Below, piece by piece: positions 1 to 8,489 of a stretch of 64,000 bases of DNA (position 1 is the stretch's first letter; every line of letters starts with the position of its first letter). The stretch covers positions 26,596 through 90,595 of the forward strand of contig CAKPQG010000009.1 in the NCBI GenBank assembly GCA_934178345.1. Direction: 5' to 3'. The translations under genes were made by a program, and so were the position numbers. The notes under the pieces were generated by a model. The model was not told the origin of the DNA. It was given only the letters and a program-made list of their open reading frames with translations, and did not search any database. The stretch comes from an uncultured Dialister sp. (GTDB lineage: Bacteria > Bacillota > Negativicutes > Veillonellales > Dialisteraceae).

Positions 1-680
1 ATATCTTCTAAAAATGCTATTTCCCCTATAGCAGCCCAGCCGTTTAAACGATATCTTTTGGGCTTTGTATCGAGTTGAAATTGTGCTGATACGTCTTTCC
101 CATTTTTTCCTCGACACACCATATCTCCTTTAGTGTTAATATAAAAAATTTTCCCCTCGTATATCAATAAATTATAATTATTTGAATCTGGGCTATAGTC
201 ATTTACTACATGGCGGATGGAATTAGATTCTTTATCAATGGTAATGAGCTCATTTCCAATCCCCAACCAGATTCCGCAAGGTGAAATCTTAAAAGCGCTA
301 ATCTCACTATTGTTTTTTTTAGAAATTTTAAAGAGTTTAGCGCTACATTCATTGGCATATACTATTACCAGAGTATCACCCTGCCCACGACAAAGCATAG
401 CCAATTCTTTATCCCCCAATTCAAATTCATTACAAATTGTTTTGGGCAAAATTTTCGATTTAAGCTTATGCTTCGCGAATACTTTACTAAAATCAAGTAT
501 TTGGGGATTAGATAGTGTATTTATGTTTACAATACCTAATTCACTTGGACTCTGCATATAGAAAAAACTGCCATCCGCTACCAAGCTTCCCTTATATAAA
601 GAAGTTATCACCAATTTCATTCCGGCAATCAGTAATATAAGAGCACAAAGAGAGATAAATATTTTCTTATTCATTTCCAT
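1..680 (-). CDS. Putative immunity or orphan membrane-anchored protein, 3' end beyond window
   Basis: The frame is open from the window edge to an ATG at 680 (an in-frame ATG at 674 is an alternative), so the C-terminus lies outside the window. The N-terminus has a basic start then a hydrophobic segment (residues ~6-24), suggesting a signal anchor. The rest is soluble and beta-rich, with phrases such as 'DGSFFYMQSPSELGIV' and 'LLIYEGKIFYINTKGD' that resemble beta-propeller strands. Its start overlaps the stop of the toxin-like gene at 667-2376, the position expected of a CDI immunity gene. I do not recognise the family; the immunity role is inferred from position only. Confidence 0.6.
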   Translation of the reverse strand, partial: MEMNKKIFISLCALILLIAGMKLVITSLYKGSLVADGSFFYMQSPSELGIVNINTLSNPQILDFSKVFAKHKLKSKILPKTICNEFELGDKELAMLCRGQGDTLVIVYANECSAKLFKISKKNNSEISAFKISPCGIWLGIGNELITIDKESNSIRHVVNDYSPDSNNYNLLIYEGKIFYINTKGDMVCRGKNGKDVSAQFQLDTKPKRYRLNGWAAIGEIAFLED

Positions 681-2376
681 CTGGCCTCCATATCCAAGAA
701 ACAAGGCCATCTCCTTCATGAAGATAGAAATCCTCTTGTAATAAAATTCCTGCATCTAAAGGAAGCCAAGATTTATACAGTTGTCTTAAAATACTGTCCT
801 CCCACGATAAAGTCACTTTTAAAGGAAAAATAGATGTTGTAACGCAATTATTATTAAACGCGTTGTAGTCATTTGTTGAATTTGGAATTCGTCTCACCTC
901 GTCAGCAAGAATTGGTTTTTCGTTATGATCGAAGTTGATTATAACATTACCTTGTTTCTGCGTTTCATCCACATACCCTGATTGCCTGATCCTATCGTTG
1001 TAGGCGTATGCTATATCGTTTGCATTACCATTTAAAAAGAAAATGTACTTATTATCCTTTCCTAAATAATAATTATAATCAAATGCATAGGTCCCCTGAC
1101 CAATCGGAGCTGTTACATAGCTAGAATGGCTAACATCGCCACCATAACGGCCGAAATTACCTTCTTCATATGTTCCATCTTCAAATTGAAAAATTATTGA
1201 CGCATGTCCGTGACCACTGTAGTCAATTCCAATTCCGGCTCCAATGATTGCTTGATTCGGATGTCCATCACCAACTAGATTCCATTTACTCCCCATCATA
1301 GAAGTAAAAGAATCATTATTACTATGTCCTGACGCGAATTGGGTGAGCTTTCCTACTATTACCGAAAATGCTTGGATAGTATCAGTGTGATTTCGAATCC
1401 ATTCTGTTCCTTTTTCTTTCTCAATACATCCCAGAATATACTCATTAAGTCCACCTGCCACACCATTATTCCAGACTCCAGAATCACTTAGGTATCCGGT
1501 TAATCCACTTAACATCGTGTGTAATGCTATCTTTTCAGACGAACCATCTTTCCAACCGTTCTTTTCCGCGTACTGATGAATGGCCTGGTTTCCATATTTT
1601 TCCAACATGGCAATCAATTCTTGCTTTTCTTCCACCTTGGATTTAGCAAAAATTTCTTTCAGCGTCTGAAAGTCTTGTTCAGCATTCCTATTGAGCATAG
1701 CAATGTCCTGCTTTTGATGATCTGGTCGCGTGATTGTGATTGTACCTTCAGATACGCCCGCCTTTGTACTATTTTCTGCTTTATCCTTTACTGTGGGTGC
1801 TATTTGCGGGGTAAGTCCGCGCGCATTCAAAGCGACACCTGCGGTTTTGGGCGCATAAGCTATTCCTTTTTCACCTGTCTTATAATTCGCTTTGTTTTCC
1901 ACATCTTCCCAGCTTAAAGTTCCCGTTGTCAGATGATTCTTCTCTTTCTCGGCTGTACTGGAAATCACGGCTCCCTTGAGGCTGGTTCCTTTACCAACCG
2001 TAAGATCAAATCCATCTTTCCCAGCCTGAATACCCGCCTGCTCGGTGACACTGGCATAGTGAGAGTCCGTTTTGGATTTACCTGCAGAGCCAAAGCCAGA
2101 GAGCTGATGGCTGGCTACATTATATCCGAGAGAAGCGCCAATCTGTTTCCCCTCTTCGTGATATTCTTTGCTGTCCTGCTCGCTCTCGATATGAAGATTT
2201 CCGCCAGCATTCGCGGTGACCTGTTCTGCTTTTACCTGGCTTCCGATGATGTCTGTATCTTTTCCGCTCTCGATGCGGGCAATGCGCCCGGCAGACACGG
2301 TGCTTTCTTTATGCGCCGTGTCTTTTGCTATGCTATTCTGTCCGCCTTTTCCATAGGACGCACTTAGCCCCTGCAA
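667..2376 (-). CDS. Orphan CdiA/filamentous-hemagglutinin C-terminal fragment with effector domain
   Basis: The 569-residue frame begins in the middle of hemagglutinin-type repeats ('AGGNLHIESEQDS', 'LTVGKGTSLKGAVISS'). It passes through a glycine-rich pretoxin-like segment (~residues 285-315, 'LSGLTGYLSDSG', 'GVAGGLNEYI') and ends in a unique ~220-residue domain. That domain has an early His in 'SGHGHASI' and a late Cys in 'NNNCVTTSI', the order seen in circularly permuted papain-like/NlpC-P60 folds. The only start near the 5' end is a TTG at 2376 with no Shine-Dalgarno sequence. The frame is open back to the stop of the preceding gene (2413), so this looks like a displaced cassette lacking its secretion N-terminus. 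It is probably silent or a recombination donor. Confidence 0.7.
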   Translation of the reverse strand: MQGLSASYGKGGQNSIAKDTAHKESTVSAGRIARIESGKDTDIIGSQVKAEQVTANAGGNLHIESEQDSKEYHEEGKQIGASLGYNVASHQLSGFGSAGKSKTDSHYASVTEQAGIQAGKDGFDLTVGKGTSLKGAVISSTAEKEKNHLTTGTLSWEDVENKANYKTGEKGIAYAPKTAGVALNARGLTPQIAPTVKDKAENSTKAGVSEGTITITRPDHQKQDIAMLNRNAEQDFQTLKEIFAKSKVEEKQELIAMLEKYGNQAIHQYAEKNGWKDGSSEKIALHTMLSGLTGYLSDSGVWNNGVAGGLNEYILGCIEKEKGTEWIRNHTDTIQAFSVIVGKLTQFASGHSNNDSFTSMMGSKWNLVGDGHPNQAIIGAGIGIDYSGHGHASIIFQFEDGTYEEGNFGRYGGDVSHSSYVTAPIGQGTYAFDYNYYLGKDNKYIFFLNGNANDIAYAYNDRIRQSGYVDETQKQGNVIINFDHNEKPILADEVRRIPNSTNDYNAFNNNCVTTSIFPLKVTLSWEDSILRQLYKSWLPLDAGILLQEDFYLHEGDGLVSWIWRPDGNE

Positions 2377-2412
2377 ATCGCTAGGAGCATCATTGATTAC
2401 TATCGTTAACTG

Positions 2413-2874
2413 TCAAAGCCCCATTTTCTGGAATATATCATTTACATCAATCATCATGCTCCATCGATCTTCTCCTGTCCTATGAAAAATATACCAGTTC
2501 ATATTACCTCTTTGAAAATGAATGTGCTGCTCGCGTTGATCACGCCATGAATTATTCTCTTTGATTTTCCACCCATTGTTTCGGGCATAATTTGTCCAAA
2601 AATCAATGCCATCTTTAGTTGGTAGTCCTCGATAAAACCTTTCCGCTTCTAAATACTTCACAGCCCACCTTTTTTTAATTTTCACACCTTCTTTATACTT
2701 CATTGAAGGATCCGGTATGGACTGATAAACATCTATCATTAAATCAACGTTTGACATTATATATTTTCTATCTATATATTTTTCTCCCCAATAGAAGCCT
2801 GCCCACAAGAGAATAATAATAACAGTTATACAAATAGAAGCGATGGTGCTCTTTGCATCAGTTTTCACAGTCAT
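2413..2874 (-). CDS. Small single-pass membrane protein, CDI immunity-like
   Basis: The 153-aa protein has one N-terminal membrane helix (residues ~12-29) and a soluble ~115-residue domain rich in aromatic and charged residues ('FWTNYARNNGWKIKENN', 'MNWYIFHRTGEDRWSM'). It sits between two hemagglutinin fragments on the same strand, with the 667-2376 fragment opening directly after its stop codon. The position fits an immunity gene for a lost or exchanged toxin tip. It shares a one-TM-plus-small-alpha/beta layout with the gene at 3330-3737, but the sequences are too different for me to call them paralogs. No family recognised. Confidence 0.6.
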   Translation of the reverse strand: MTVKTDAKSTIASICITVIIILLWAGFYWGEKYIDRKYIMSNVDLMIDVYQSIPDPSMKYKEGVKIKKRWAVKYLEAERFYRGLPTKDGIDFWTNYARNNGWKIKENNSWRDQREQHIHFQRGNMNWYIFHRTGEDRWSMMIDVNDIFQKMGL

Positions 2875-2891
2875 TTTAATACCTCAAACCA

Positions 2892-3324
2892 TTACAAATT
2901 TTTTATATTGCAAATGTATGTAGAGGATGTCACGGTCTTGCTTTCGTCACGGCTCTTGATCGTTGTGGTCTTGCTGGAGAGGAGACCGCGTTCCTTGTAT
3001 TTCAGGCCGTAGTCGTCCCTGGACTCATTATAGCCGTTTTCCAGGTTCACGTCACCCTTGGCGGCAACCGTTATTTGACCGTTTTCTGAAAGTACCGTCG
3101 TGTTTCTGGCACTCAAATTCTCACCCGTCGCGAGGGTGATAGTTTTCCCGGCCGCGAGTGTGTTTGCCGTCTCTGTTTTTCTATAAGTGCGGATGTAATT
3201 GTCGCTGTTCTCTGTCATGTCTTTCTTGGCTTCAAGCGTATCCGTGTCCAGATGGATGTTGTTTCCTGCTTCCATAAGAAGGACGCCGTCCTTGCCCTTG
3301 ACGGTGATATTTGATTTTATCTTT
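2892..3324 (-). pseudogene. Filamentous hemagglutinin/CdiA repeat fragment
   Basis: The open frame encodes typical TPS hemagglutinin beta-helix repeats ('GKDGVLLMEAGNNIH', 'AAGKTITLATGENLSA', 'ENGQITVAAKGDVNLENG'). It follows the stop of the 3330-3737 gene with only a TGA codon between and has no proper start; an internal ATG at 3275 lacks a ribosome site. At the 3' end the repeat is cut after 'KTVTSST' and runs into unrelated residues and a stop, marking a recombination breakpoint. It is a stranded piece of a large exoprotein and unlikely to act alone. Confidence 0.65.
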
Positions 3325-3329
3325 CATTG

Positions 3330-3737
3330 CTATTTTTGATTTACTGATATACTAAGCAAATCAGGAAAAACACTAATTTCAAAAAAAAATTTTTCGCTCT
3401 CTGCTAGAATATAAAATCGTTCTTTGGTCGAATTAGAAACTGTTACTGTATATCCAGCTTTTTTTACTCGTTTTAATATTTCATTAGCCAATTCATTTCT
3501 GCTATTTGCTTTCCCATCATATGTATATCGCATCACATAGTATTTGGAACGCACAAATTTGCTTTTTTGAAATTGCAAGTACGGGATAGAAGAAATTTGA
3601 GTTTCTGAAACAGCATTAGACAGATGATAAATATTTTCTGGCTCTCTATATTTTTCACTTACTAAGCATGTAATAATCAATAAAACAACTAGAAAAATTA
3701 GAAAAAACATTTTTCCCCTGTTTGTAATACTTCTCAT
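3330..3737 (-). CDS. Small single-pass membrane protein, CDI immunity-like
   Basis: This 135-aa protein has a clear Shine-Dalgarno sequence (AAGGAGATATATC before ATG) and one N-terminal membrane helix (residues ~9-28). It ends in a compact alpha/beta domain ('NELANEILKRVKKAGYTVTV', 'KFFFEISVFPDLLSISV'). It lies between the truncated TpsB frame and the first hemagglutinin fragment. Because the upstream promoter and TpsB start are intact, this is the best-placed gene of the remnant to be expressed. Immunity function is inferred from position; no family is recognised. Confidence 0.6.
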   Translation of the reverse strand: MRSITNRGKMFFLIFLVVLLIITCLVSEKYREPENIYHLSNAVSETQISSIPYLQFQKSKFVRSKYYVMRYTYDGKANSRNELANEILKRVKKAGYTVTVSNSTKERFYILAESEKFFFEISVFPDLLSISVNQK

Positions 3738-3820
3738 GATATATCTCCTTAATCGTGGATATTCCCGATATATTCAGTATATCGCCAAGAAACATTAGTT
3801 CCGGCAGATGATCTGGTCTC

Positions 3821-4138
3821 TCAGAGGTTCCTGCTCGTAGAAGCCGTCATATCTTCCAAAAAGAAGAACTCTTCCAGATTGTCATCTACCACGATCTCTC
3901 GCACGAAAAAAGCAGTAGAAGAAAGATCTTGAATCGAAGGATCTACTTCTACTGCTTGTTCCAAGGCGATAGTCATCGTCAGCTGAGCCTTGCTCCGGCT
4001 CGCACTGATGGCATGCTGGATCTTTTGCTCCTGCAACTGTTCCTGACGAAGAAATGGCGTATCTGCATAAGCGATGGAGGTCACGCAAAAAGCAAAACTA
4101 ATGCCTGCAACGGTAATAAACAGCTTGCTTCTTTTCAT
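3821..4138 (-). pseudogene. Truncated TpsB/FhaC-type two-partner secretion transporter (N-terminus only)
   Basis: The 105-aa frame starts with a strong ribosome site (GGAGGTGGGGAA) and a signal peptide (residues 1-25, ending 'SIAYA'). It continues with a glutamine-rich stretch and a segment 'FFVREIVVDD' ending 'FFFLEDM' that resembles the first strand of a POTRA_2 domain of CdiB/FhaC transporters. The beta-barrel (several hundred residues) is missing and the frame stops 7 residues later. The 80 bp before the next gene contain no recognisable barrel. It is most simply a deleted outer-membrane transporter whose promoter and export signal survive. Confidence 0.5.
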
Positions 4139-4188
4139 TTCCCCACCTCCGCCTGTAATCTAAAGGGCGATTTATTATTTATGCAAAC

Positions 4189-4217
4189 ATATTAGCACAT
4201 ATTTTCTCAATCGACAA
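4189..4217 (-). promoter_or_regulatory. Promoter of the TPS remnant operon
   Basis: A -35 TTGTCG (4212-4217) and a -10 TAATAT preceded by TGC (4189-4194) are separated by 17 bp. They lie ~50 bp upstream of the truncated TpsB start, so transcription could still run through the downstream immunity-like genes. Confidence 0.5.
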
Positions 4218-4394
4218 GTACTTTTATCTGGAATGATCGACCAAAATAATTGGAGCTAGAAGACTTTATCCATTGTTTCATTCATAATCTTGCGTTACAA
4301 TTGATAAAAATATTAAAGGTATGATATTTTGATCAGCTTTCTTTGCCGGCATAGGAATAATTGAGATTAGAAAGCCAATGCACCATTTTAATGA

Positions 4395-4400
4395 TATAAT
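4395..4400 (+). promoter_or_regulatory. -10 box (TATAAT) before the crotonase gene
   Basis: A perfect TATAAT stands 42 bp before the gene start and a strong Shine-Dalgarno AAGGAGG precedes the ATG at 4443. No convincing -35 was found. The 4139-4442 gap otherwise holds only AT-rich DNA and the divergent TPS promoter. Confidence 0.5.
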
Positions 4401-4442
4401 ATAGACATCCAAACATTTCTGATTCAAGAAGGAGGTATCCCC

Positions 4443-5240
4443 ATGGATTACAAAATGATTCACTACACGGTAGAGAAATCCATCGCGACCATCACGCTGG
4501 ACTACGCACCGACGCTGAATGCGCTCGACATGAACATGTCGCTCGAGGTGGAAAGCGCGCTGCATGAGGCGGAAGCGGATGAGGCGGTCAAGGTCGTCGT
4601 ACTCGCGGGCGCGGGGCGCGCATTCAGCGGGGGCGGCGATATCCGCTTCATGAAGGCGCACTGCGACGAGCCGGATTTTGCGAAGAAGTCCATGGGACCT
4701 TTGGCAGGCAAGCTGTCGGAGATCGTGCTGTACATGAAAAAGATGTCGAAGATCGTGATCTGCGCGGTCGCCGGTGCGTGCGCGGGTGGGGCGGCGAATC
4801 TGGCCTTTGCCTGTGACTTCATCTATGCCGCAGACAATGCGAAGTTCCTGCAGGCCTTTGTCGGCATCGGTCTCTGTCCGGATACGGGCGGCGTGTACAC
4901 GCTGCCGCGCATGATCGGTACGCACCGCGCCTTCGACATGTTCGTCACGGGCCGCATCGTAGCGGCCCAGGAGGCATATGACATCGGCCTCGTGAAAGCA
5001 GTCACGACGAAGGAGGAGCTCCTCCCGACGGTCTATGCCTTCGCAGAAAAGCTGACGAAGGGCCCGACGCTCGCTTATAGAAATATGAAGAAATTGATGT
5101 TCGAAAGCATGTACAAGGGCTTTGAGGAATACATGAAGGCAGAGTCTGTGTATCTCGGTGAGTGCTCGTCTTCGGAAGATTTCAAGGAAGGCATCACGGC
5201 ATTCCTGGAGAAACGGCCGGCGGAATTTAAAGGGAAATAG
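4443..5240 (+). CDS. Enoyl-CoA hydratase/isomerase family protein
   Basis: This 265-aa protein is full length for the crotonase superfamily, which acts on acyl-CoA thioesters in the cytoplasm. The oxyanion-hole elements are visible as 'GRAFSGGGDI' (~residues 58-67) and 'AGACAGGAANLAFACDF' (~105-121). The active-site segment 'GLCPDTGG' (~139-146) has Asp where classical hydratases have Glu, which is more like PaaG-type isomerases. The exact substrate cannot be read from sequence. It is monocistronic, with its own -10 box and ribosome site, and is followed by a repeat region. No other fatty-acid genes are nearby. Confidence 0.85.
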   Translation: MDYKMIHYTVEKSIATITLDYAPTLNALDMNMSLEVESALHEAEADEAVKVVVLAGAGRAFSGGGDIRFMKAHCDEPDFAKKSMGPLAGKLSEIVLYMKKMSKIVICAVAGACAGGAANLAFACDFIYAADNAKFLQAFVGIGLCPDTGGVYTLPRMIGTHRAFDMFVTGRIVAAQEAYDIGLVKAVTTKEELLPTVYAFAEKLTKGPTLAYRNMKKLMFESMYKGFEEYMKAESVYLGECSSSEDFKEGITAFLEKRPAEFKGK

Positions 5241-5558
5241 GAAAGGGTTCAGGGTTCAGGGTTCAGGTTGATGGGTTCGGGGTTGCGATGCCAGCTGCAC
5301 TGCAAGTTTTAGAAAAGTATTTCGAGCATTTCCATAGCTCCTTCCTTTGGAAGGGGCAGACGAGCGCAGCGAGACGGGGTTGGCCCCACGTATGTGAAAT
5401 GACCGCTTTCCGCGCCAACCTCCGCCCCTTCGGGGCACCTCCTTCCAAAGGAAGGAGGGAAAAACAGAGAGCGGGCATTGCCCTATTTATACTCCGCAGC
5501 GCTTCATTATTTTTTTGCGCCAACACCACAACCCTGAACCTTGAACCTTGAACCCATC
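5241..5558. repeat. Intergenic repeat mosaic
   Basis: GGGTTCA heptamers follow the crotonase stop. A ~125-bp module (5337-5462) flanked by inverted CTCCTTCCtttGGAAGG-type arms and containing 'CGCCCCTTCGGGGC' comes next, then CCTGAAC/CTTGAAC heptamers up to the mnmA terminator. No gene is present. Confidence 0.8.
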
Positions 5559-5598
5559 AAAAAAGCGCTGTGCTCCATATGTGAGTACAGCGCTTTTT
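5559..5598 (-). terminator. Rho-independent terminator of mnmA
   Basis: Inverted repeat AAAGCGCTGTGCTC / GAGTACAGCGCTTT with A and T runs on both sides; it can serve both converging genes. Confidence 0.85.
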
Positions 5599-5605
5599 AC
5601 TTGAT

Positions 5606-6664
5606 TTACAGTCCCCTCAGAATCGTTCCTCCACCGATGAGCCGGTCATCGTCGTAGAAGACGACGGACTGGCCGCTGGTGATGGCGCGCTGGGGTTCTT
5701 TGAATTTCACGACAGCACGGCCGTTTCTTTCGAGGGTCACAGTGCAGTCGTGGACGCGGATACCGTAGCGGATCTTGGCCTGGCAGGAAAATTCCTCTCC
5801 GGGCGCTTCGCCATCGGTGAAGTGGAGCTCGCCGGCGAGAAGGCGGGTGCGGAAGAGTTCGTCATTCGTGCCGACGATGACCTGCGATTTTTCTGGCTTT
5901 AAGGCGACGACATAGAGCGGAGTCCTCGCTGCGATGCCAAGCCCCTTTCGCTGTCCGATGGTATAGTAAGGGATGCCGTGGTGGCGTCCGAGGACGCGGC
6001 CTTTGGTATCTACGATGTCGCCTTCACGAAAGGCTTCCGGCGCGTGGTTCTTGAGAAATTCGACGTAGGATGTCTCACTGGTCAAAAAGCAGATGTCTTG
6101 GGACTCGGCTTTGTTGTAGGTGGGGAGTCCTTTTTCTTTGGATATCCGGCGGGTGTCTTTCTTGAAGGTGCGGCCGAGCGGAAAAATGATATGCGCGAGC
6201 TGGTCCTGCGTGAGGTGGTACATCATGTACGACTGGTCTTTGCCCATGTCGATGCCTTTATGGACTTCGTATTTCTGCCGCTCTGGGTTGAAGAGGATCC
6301 TCGCATAGTGGCCGGTCGCAAAGTACGGTGCGTCGAAGTGTTTCCTGACTTCGTCATAGAAAAGGCCGAATTTCACTTTGAAATCGCACATCATACAGGG
6401 ATTCGGCGTCATGCCTTTGGCGTAGGCATCGATGAAATACTGGAGGACGTATTTCTGGTAAGCCTCTCTGACATCTATGACCTCAAAGGGGATGCCGATG
6501 AAATCAGCCATGGCTCTCGCGCCTTCGATCTCCTTCTCCTGCCCGTCGAACTGGTGCATGGTCGCTCCGCAGACTTCGTAGCCCGCTTCCAGAAGGAGCT
6601 TTGCGGTGAGTGTGCTGTCGACGCCGCCGGACATGGCGACGACGACTTTTTTCTTTTCTGTCAT
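5606..6664 (-). CDS. mnmA: tRNA-specific 2-thiouridylase MnmA
   Basis: MnmA adenylates and then thiolates U34 of tRNA-Lys, -Glu and -Gln using sulfur relayed from a cysteine desulfurase. The 352-aa length is normal. The PP-loop 'SGGVDS' is at residues 12-17. The catalytic cysteines are C90 in 'NPCMMC' and C192 in 'DICF'. The central 'GKDQSYM' and 'TIGQRKGLG' motifs are present. It is monocistronic, with a ~145-nt leader and an extended -10 promoter, and ends at a strong hairpin. Confidence 0.97.
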   Translation of the reverse strand: MTEKKKVVVAMSGGVDSTLTAKLLLEAGYEVCGATMHQFDGQEKEIEGARAMADFIGIPFEVIDVREAYQKYVLQYFIDAYAKGMTPNPCMMCDFKVKFGLFYDEVRKHFDAPYFATGHYARILFNPERQKYEVHKGIDMGKDQSYMMYHLTQDQLAHIIFPLGRTFKKDTRRISKEKGLPTYNKAESQDICFLTSETSYVEFLKNHAPEAFREGDIVDTKGRVLGRHHGIPYYTIGQRKGLGIAARTPLYVVALKPEKSQVIVGTNDELFRTRLLAGELHFTDGEAPGEEFSCQAKIRYGIRVHDCTVTLERNGRAVVKFKEPQRAITSGQSVVFYDDDRLIGGGTILRGL

Positions 6665-6820
6665 AAAAATAGGTATCCTTTCTGCGGGAAGAGCAGCGAC
6701 TGCCAGAGATGGAAAGAGTATTCATTTCTTTCTGGTCCCTACCATTCCCATAACCATCATTCCGGGGGTATCCCCAGAAAATCTCATCGGAGTGAAAGTC
6801 CGAAGGATTATTTTATTATA
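6665..6820 (-). promoter_or_regulatory. mnmA promoter and structured 5' leader
   Basis: An extended -10 (TGC-TATAAT, box at 6815-6820) starts a leader of about 145 nt. In the transcript sense it contains a small stem CGGA/TCCG and a stem around GGGGATACCCCC, then an AAAGGA ribosome site. The leader is unusually long for a tRNA-modification gene. I do not recognise a known riboswitch. Confidence 0.45.
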
Positions 6821-6879
6821 GCAGAAACGGAAGAAAAAAATCAGGGTTTGTTCTTGGGGCGGGGCGTCCTTTGATTCTG

Positions 6880-7370
6880 GATGAAACCCCCGCTTGAATG
6901 AGGAATGAAGGTGGCGGCTTCGCCGCGAGTATATGAGGCGATGCCCGATTAAGAATTATTCTCGCCCCTTCCTCTGGAAGGGGCAGACGAGCGAAGCGAG
7001 GCGGGGTTGGCATCCCCGCATGTGAAAATACCGCTTCACGCAGTCAACCTCCGCCCCTTCGGGGCACCTCCTTCCAAAGGAAGGAGGGAGAAAAGTGGAG
7101 TGCGTTGACTGGTAACTAGGGTTCATGGGTGTGGTGGTGGTTTTTCCGCGAGTATGTATGAGGAAAGCAAAGAGGTGCGCGGCACATGCGGGGAAAGCGT
7201 GAATCCTGACTGCGAATGACAAAGATTTCTCGCTTCGCTCGAAATGACGATGCGGGGGAATCTGATGTCTCCTGATCTCGCAGTCTTTTAGTCTGATTCT
7301 TAGTCACCAGTCACCAGTCACTAGTCACTTGAGACTCCTCATCCCTAGCTACTCATCCCTACTTTCAAAC
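6880..7370. repeat. Intergenic repeat mosaic
   Basis: In order: a GGCGGCTTCGCCGC hairpin (~6912), the ~130-bp CTTCC/GGAAGG module (6960-7092), a ~100-bp module ending 'TTTCTCGCTTCGCTCGAAATGACG' in reversed form (~7140-7255), then GTCACCA/CTAGTCA heptamers and CATCCCTA heptamers to 7370. No gene. Confidence 0.8.
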
Positions 7371-7383
7371 TTAGCCCATTTCC

Positions 7384-8463
7384 TTACCGCCCAAAGAGCA
7401 GGAACGCCAGTACGAGCGCTATGACCACCACGGTCCCCCAGTGACGATCCCCTTTTTCCATCTCCACGTGAGGGATCCTCGATATGTGGCGCGGTATTTC
7501 CAGTCTGTCCTTTCTTTCTGTCTCCTCTTTCCTGCCAAGGAGCTTCTCTCCGCGGGAAAGACGCGCCTGATCTTCCCTGATTTCCTTTGCAAAGACAGGC
7601 GCGAAGGCAAAGAGGTCTTCCATAAGAGCCAGCCATTGCTCGCCCGTCTCCCGTCCAAGGCGCTCCGATAGATCGATCGCGCGATTCCGTATGCGGGAAA
7701 AGACGGGGCGGAGTACCCAGCAGCCGCTCATCGCATAGAGCGGCATCGACAGGGATAGGTAGCGGCGGGTCTTCTCTTCCAGGAGTGAGAGCCCCTGCTG
7801 CGGATGGTTTGGACTGATCATGAGCGCGTAGGCGATATCATTCTCCAGCTGCGCGCGTTCCTTTGCCACATCGGCTTCATAGGCGGAAAGAAGCTGGGTG
7901 TAGAGCATCCCTCGCCGTCCCTGCTTCGCCAGAGCGATGAGCAGACTTCTCCTCTCTTCTTCAGGCAGAATACGGGAAGCAGCGATGGCCCCGCTTCCGA
8001 TTTCCAGCATCAGCGCCTGCTGGTATCCTTCGATCACCCACGGCTCTTCGATGACAGGAAATCCGGCGACACGCCGATCCCGCTGGATGTCCTCCAGCGC
8101 CTCCTGCGGAGACAGCGCGAGGAAATCTTCTTCTGCCGCAAGCAGTGCCTCCAGCGTGAGCGTACCTTCAGGAAGCGCATTCAAGAAACGGAGCAGGCGA
8201 AGCCGCGGGGACAGAGGGCTGTCGCTTTCCCCGCTCTGTGCGAGAAGAAAGGCCTCCTTGCGGGGAAGCCCCGACGGCCAGAAATATTCTGCTTCGCTGC
8301 GATGCTCCATCTGGAGAAGCCAGTGCGCCGCCTTGCTATAGGCTGCGCCTTCCGCCTCCTTGGAAAGCGCCCTGCGCTTGTGAGAGAGCGCGGCATCGAT
8401 CGCCGCCGCCCCGTCCGTGCTGTGGACAGAGAGCAGGTAAAAGGGATTTTCTTTGAAAAGCAC
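7384..8463 (-). CDS. Uncharacterised tail-anchored protein with J-like N-terminus
   Basis: The 359-aa protein opens with 'NPFYLLSV' and a helical ~60-residue region. This resembles the degenerate J-domain-like N-termini of some bacterial 'NPF' proteins, but no HPD motif is visible. The middle (~100-330) is alpha-helical, rich in Leu, Glu and Ala. The C-terminus carries one hydrophobic helix ('VVVIALVLAFLLFG') followed directly by Arg and stop, so it is probably tail-anchored with the bulk in the cytoplasm. It stands alone between repeat blocks. I cannot assign a function. Confidence 0.65.
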   Translation of the reverse strand: MLFKENPFYLLSVHSTDGAAAIDAALSHKRRALSKEAEGAAYSKAAHWLLQMEHRSEAEYFWPSGLPRKEAFLLAQSGESDSPLSPRLRLLRFLNALPEGTLTLEALLAAEEDFLALSPQEALEDIQRDRRVAGFPVIEEPWVIEGYQQALMLEIGSGAIAASRILPEEERRSLLIALAKQGRRGMLYTQLLSAYEADVAKERAQLENDIAYALMISPNHPQQGLSLLEEKTRRYLSLSMPLYAMSGCWVLRPVFSRIRNRAIDLSERLGRETGEQWLALMEDLFAFAPVFAKEIREDQARLSRGEKLLGRKEETERKDRLEIPRHISRIPHVEMEKGDRHWGTVVVIALVLAFLLFGR

Positions 8464-8489
8464 GAGTAAATACTCCTTAAAAACATGGG

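Noticed and set aside
5337..5462. Insertion sequence remnant, suggested by the inverted CTTCC/GGAAGG ends
   Set aside because: No transposase frame or target duplication. The same module recurs at 6960 and 11769 as part of the mosaic, so it is listed as a repeat.
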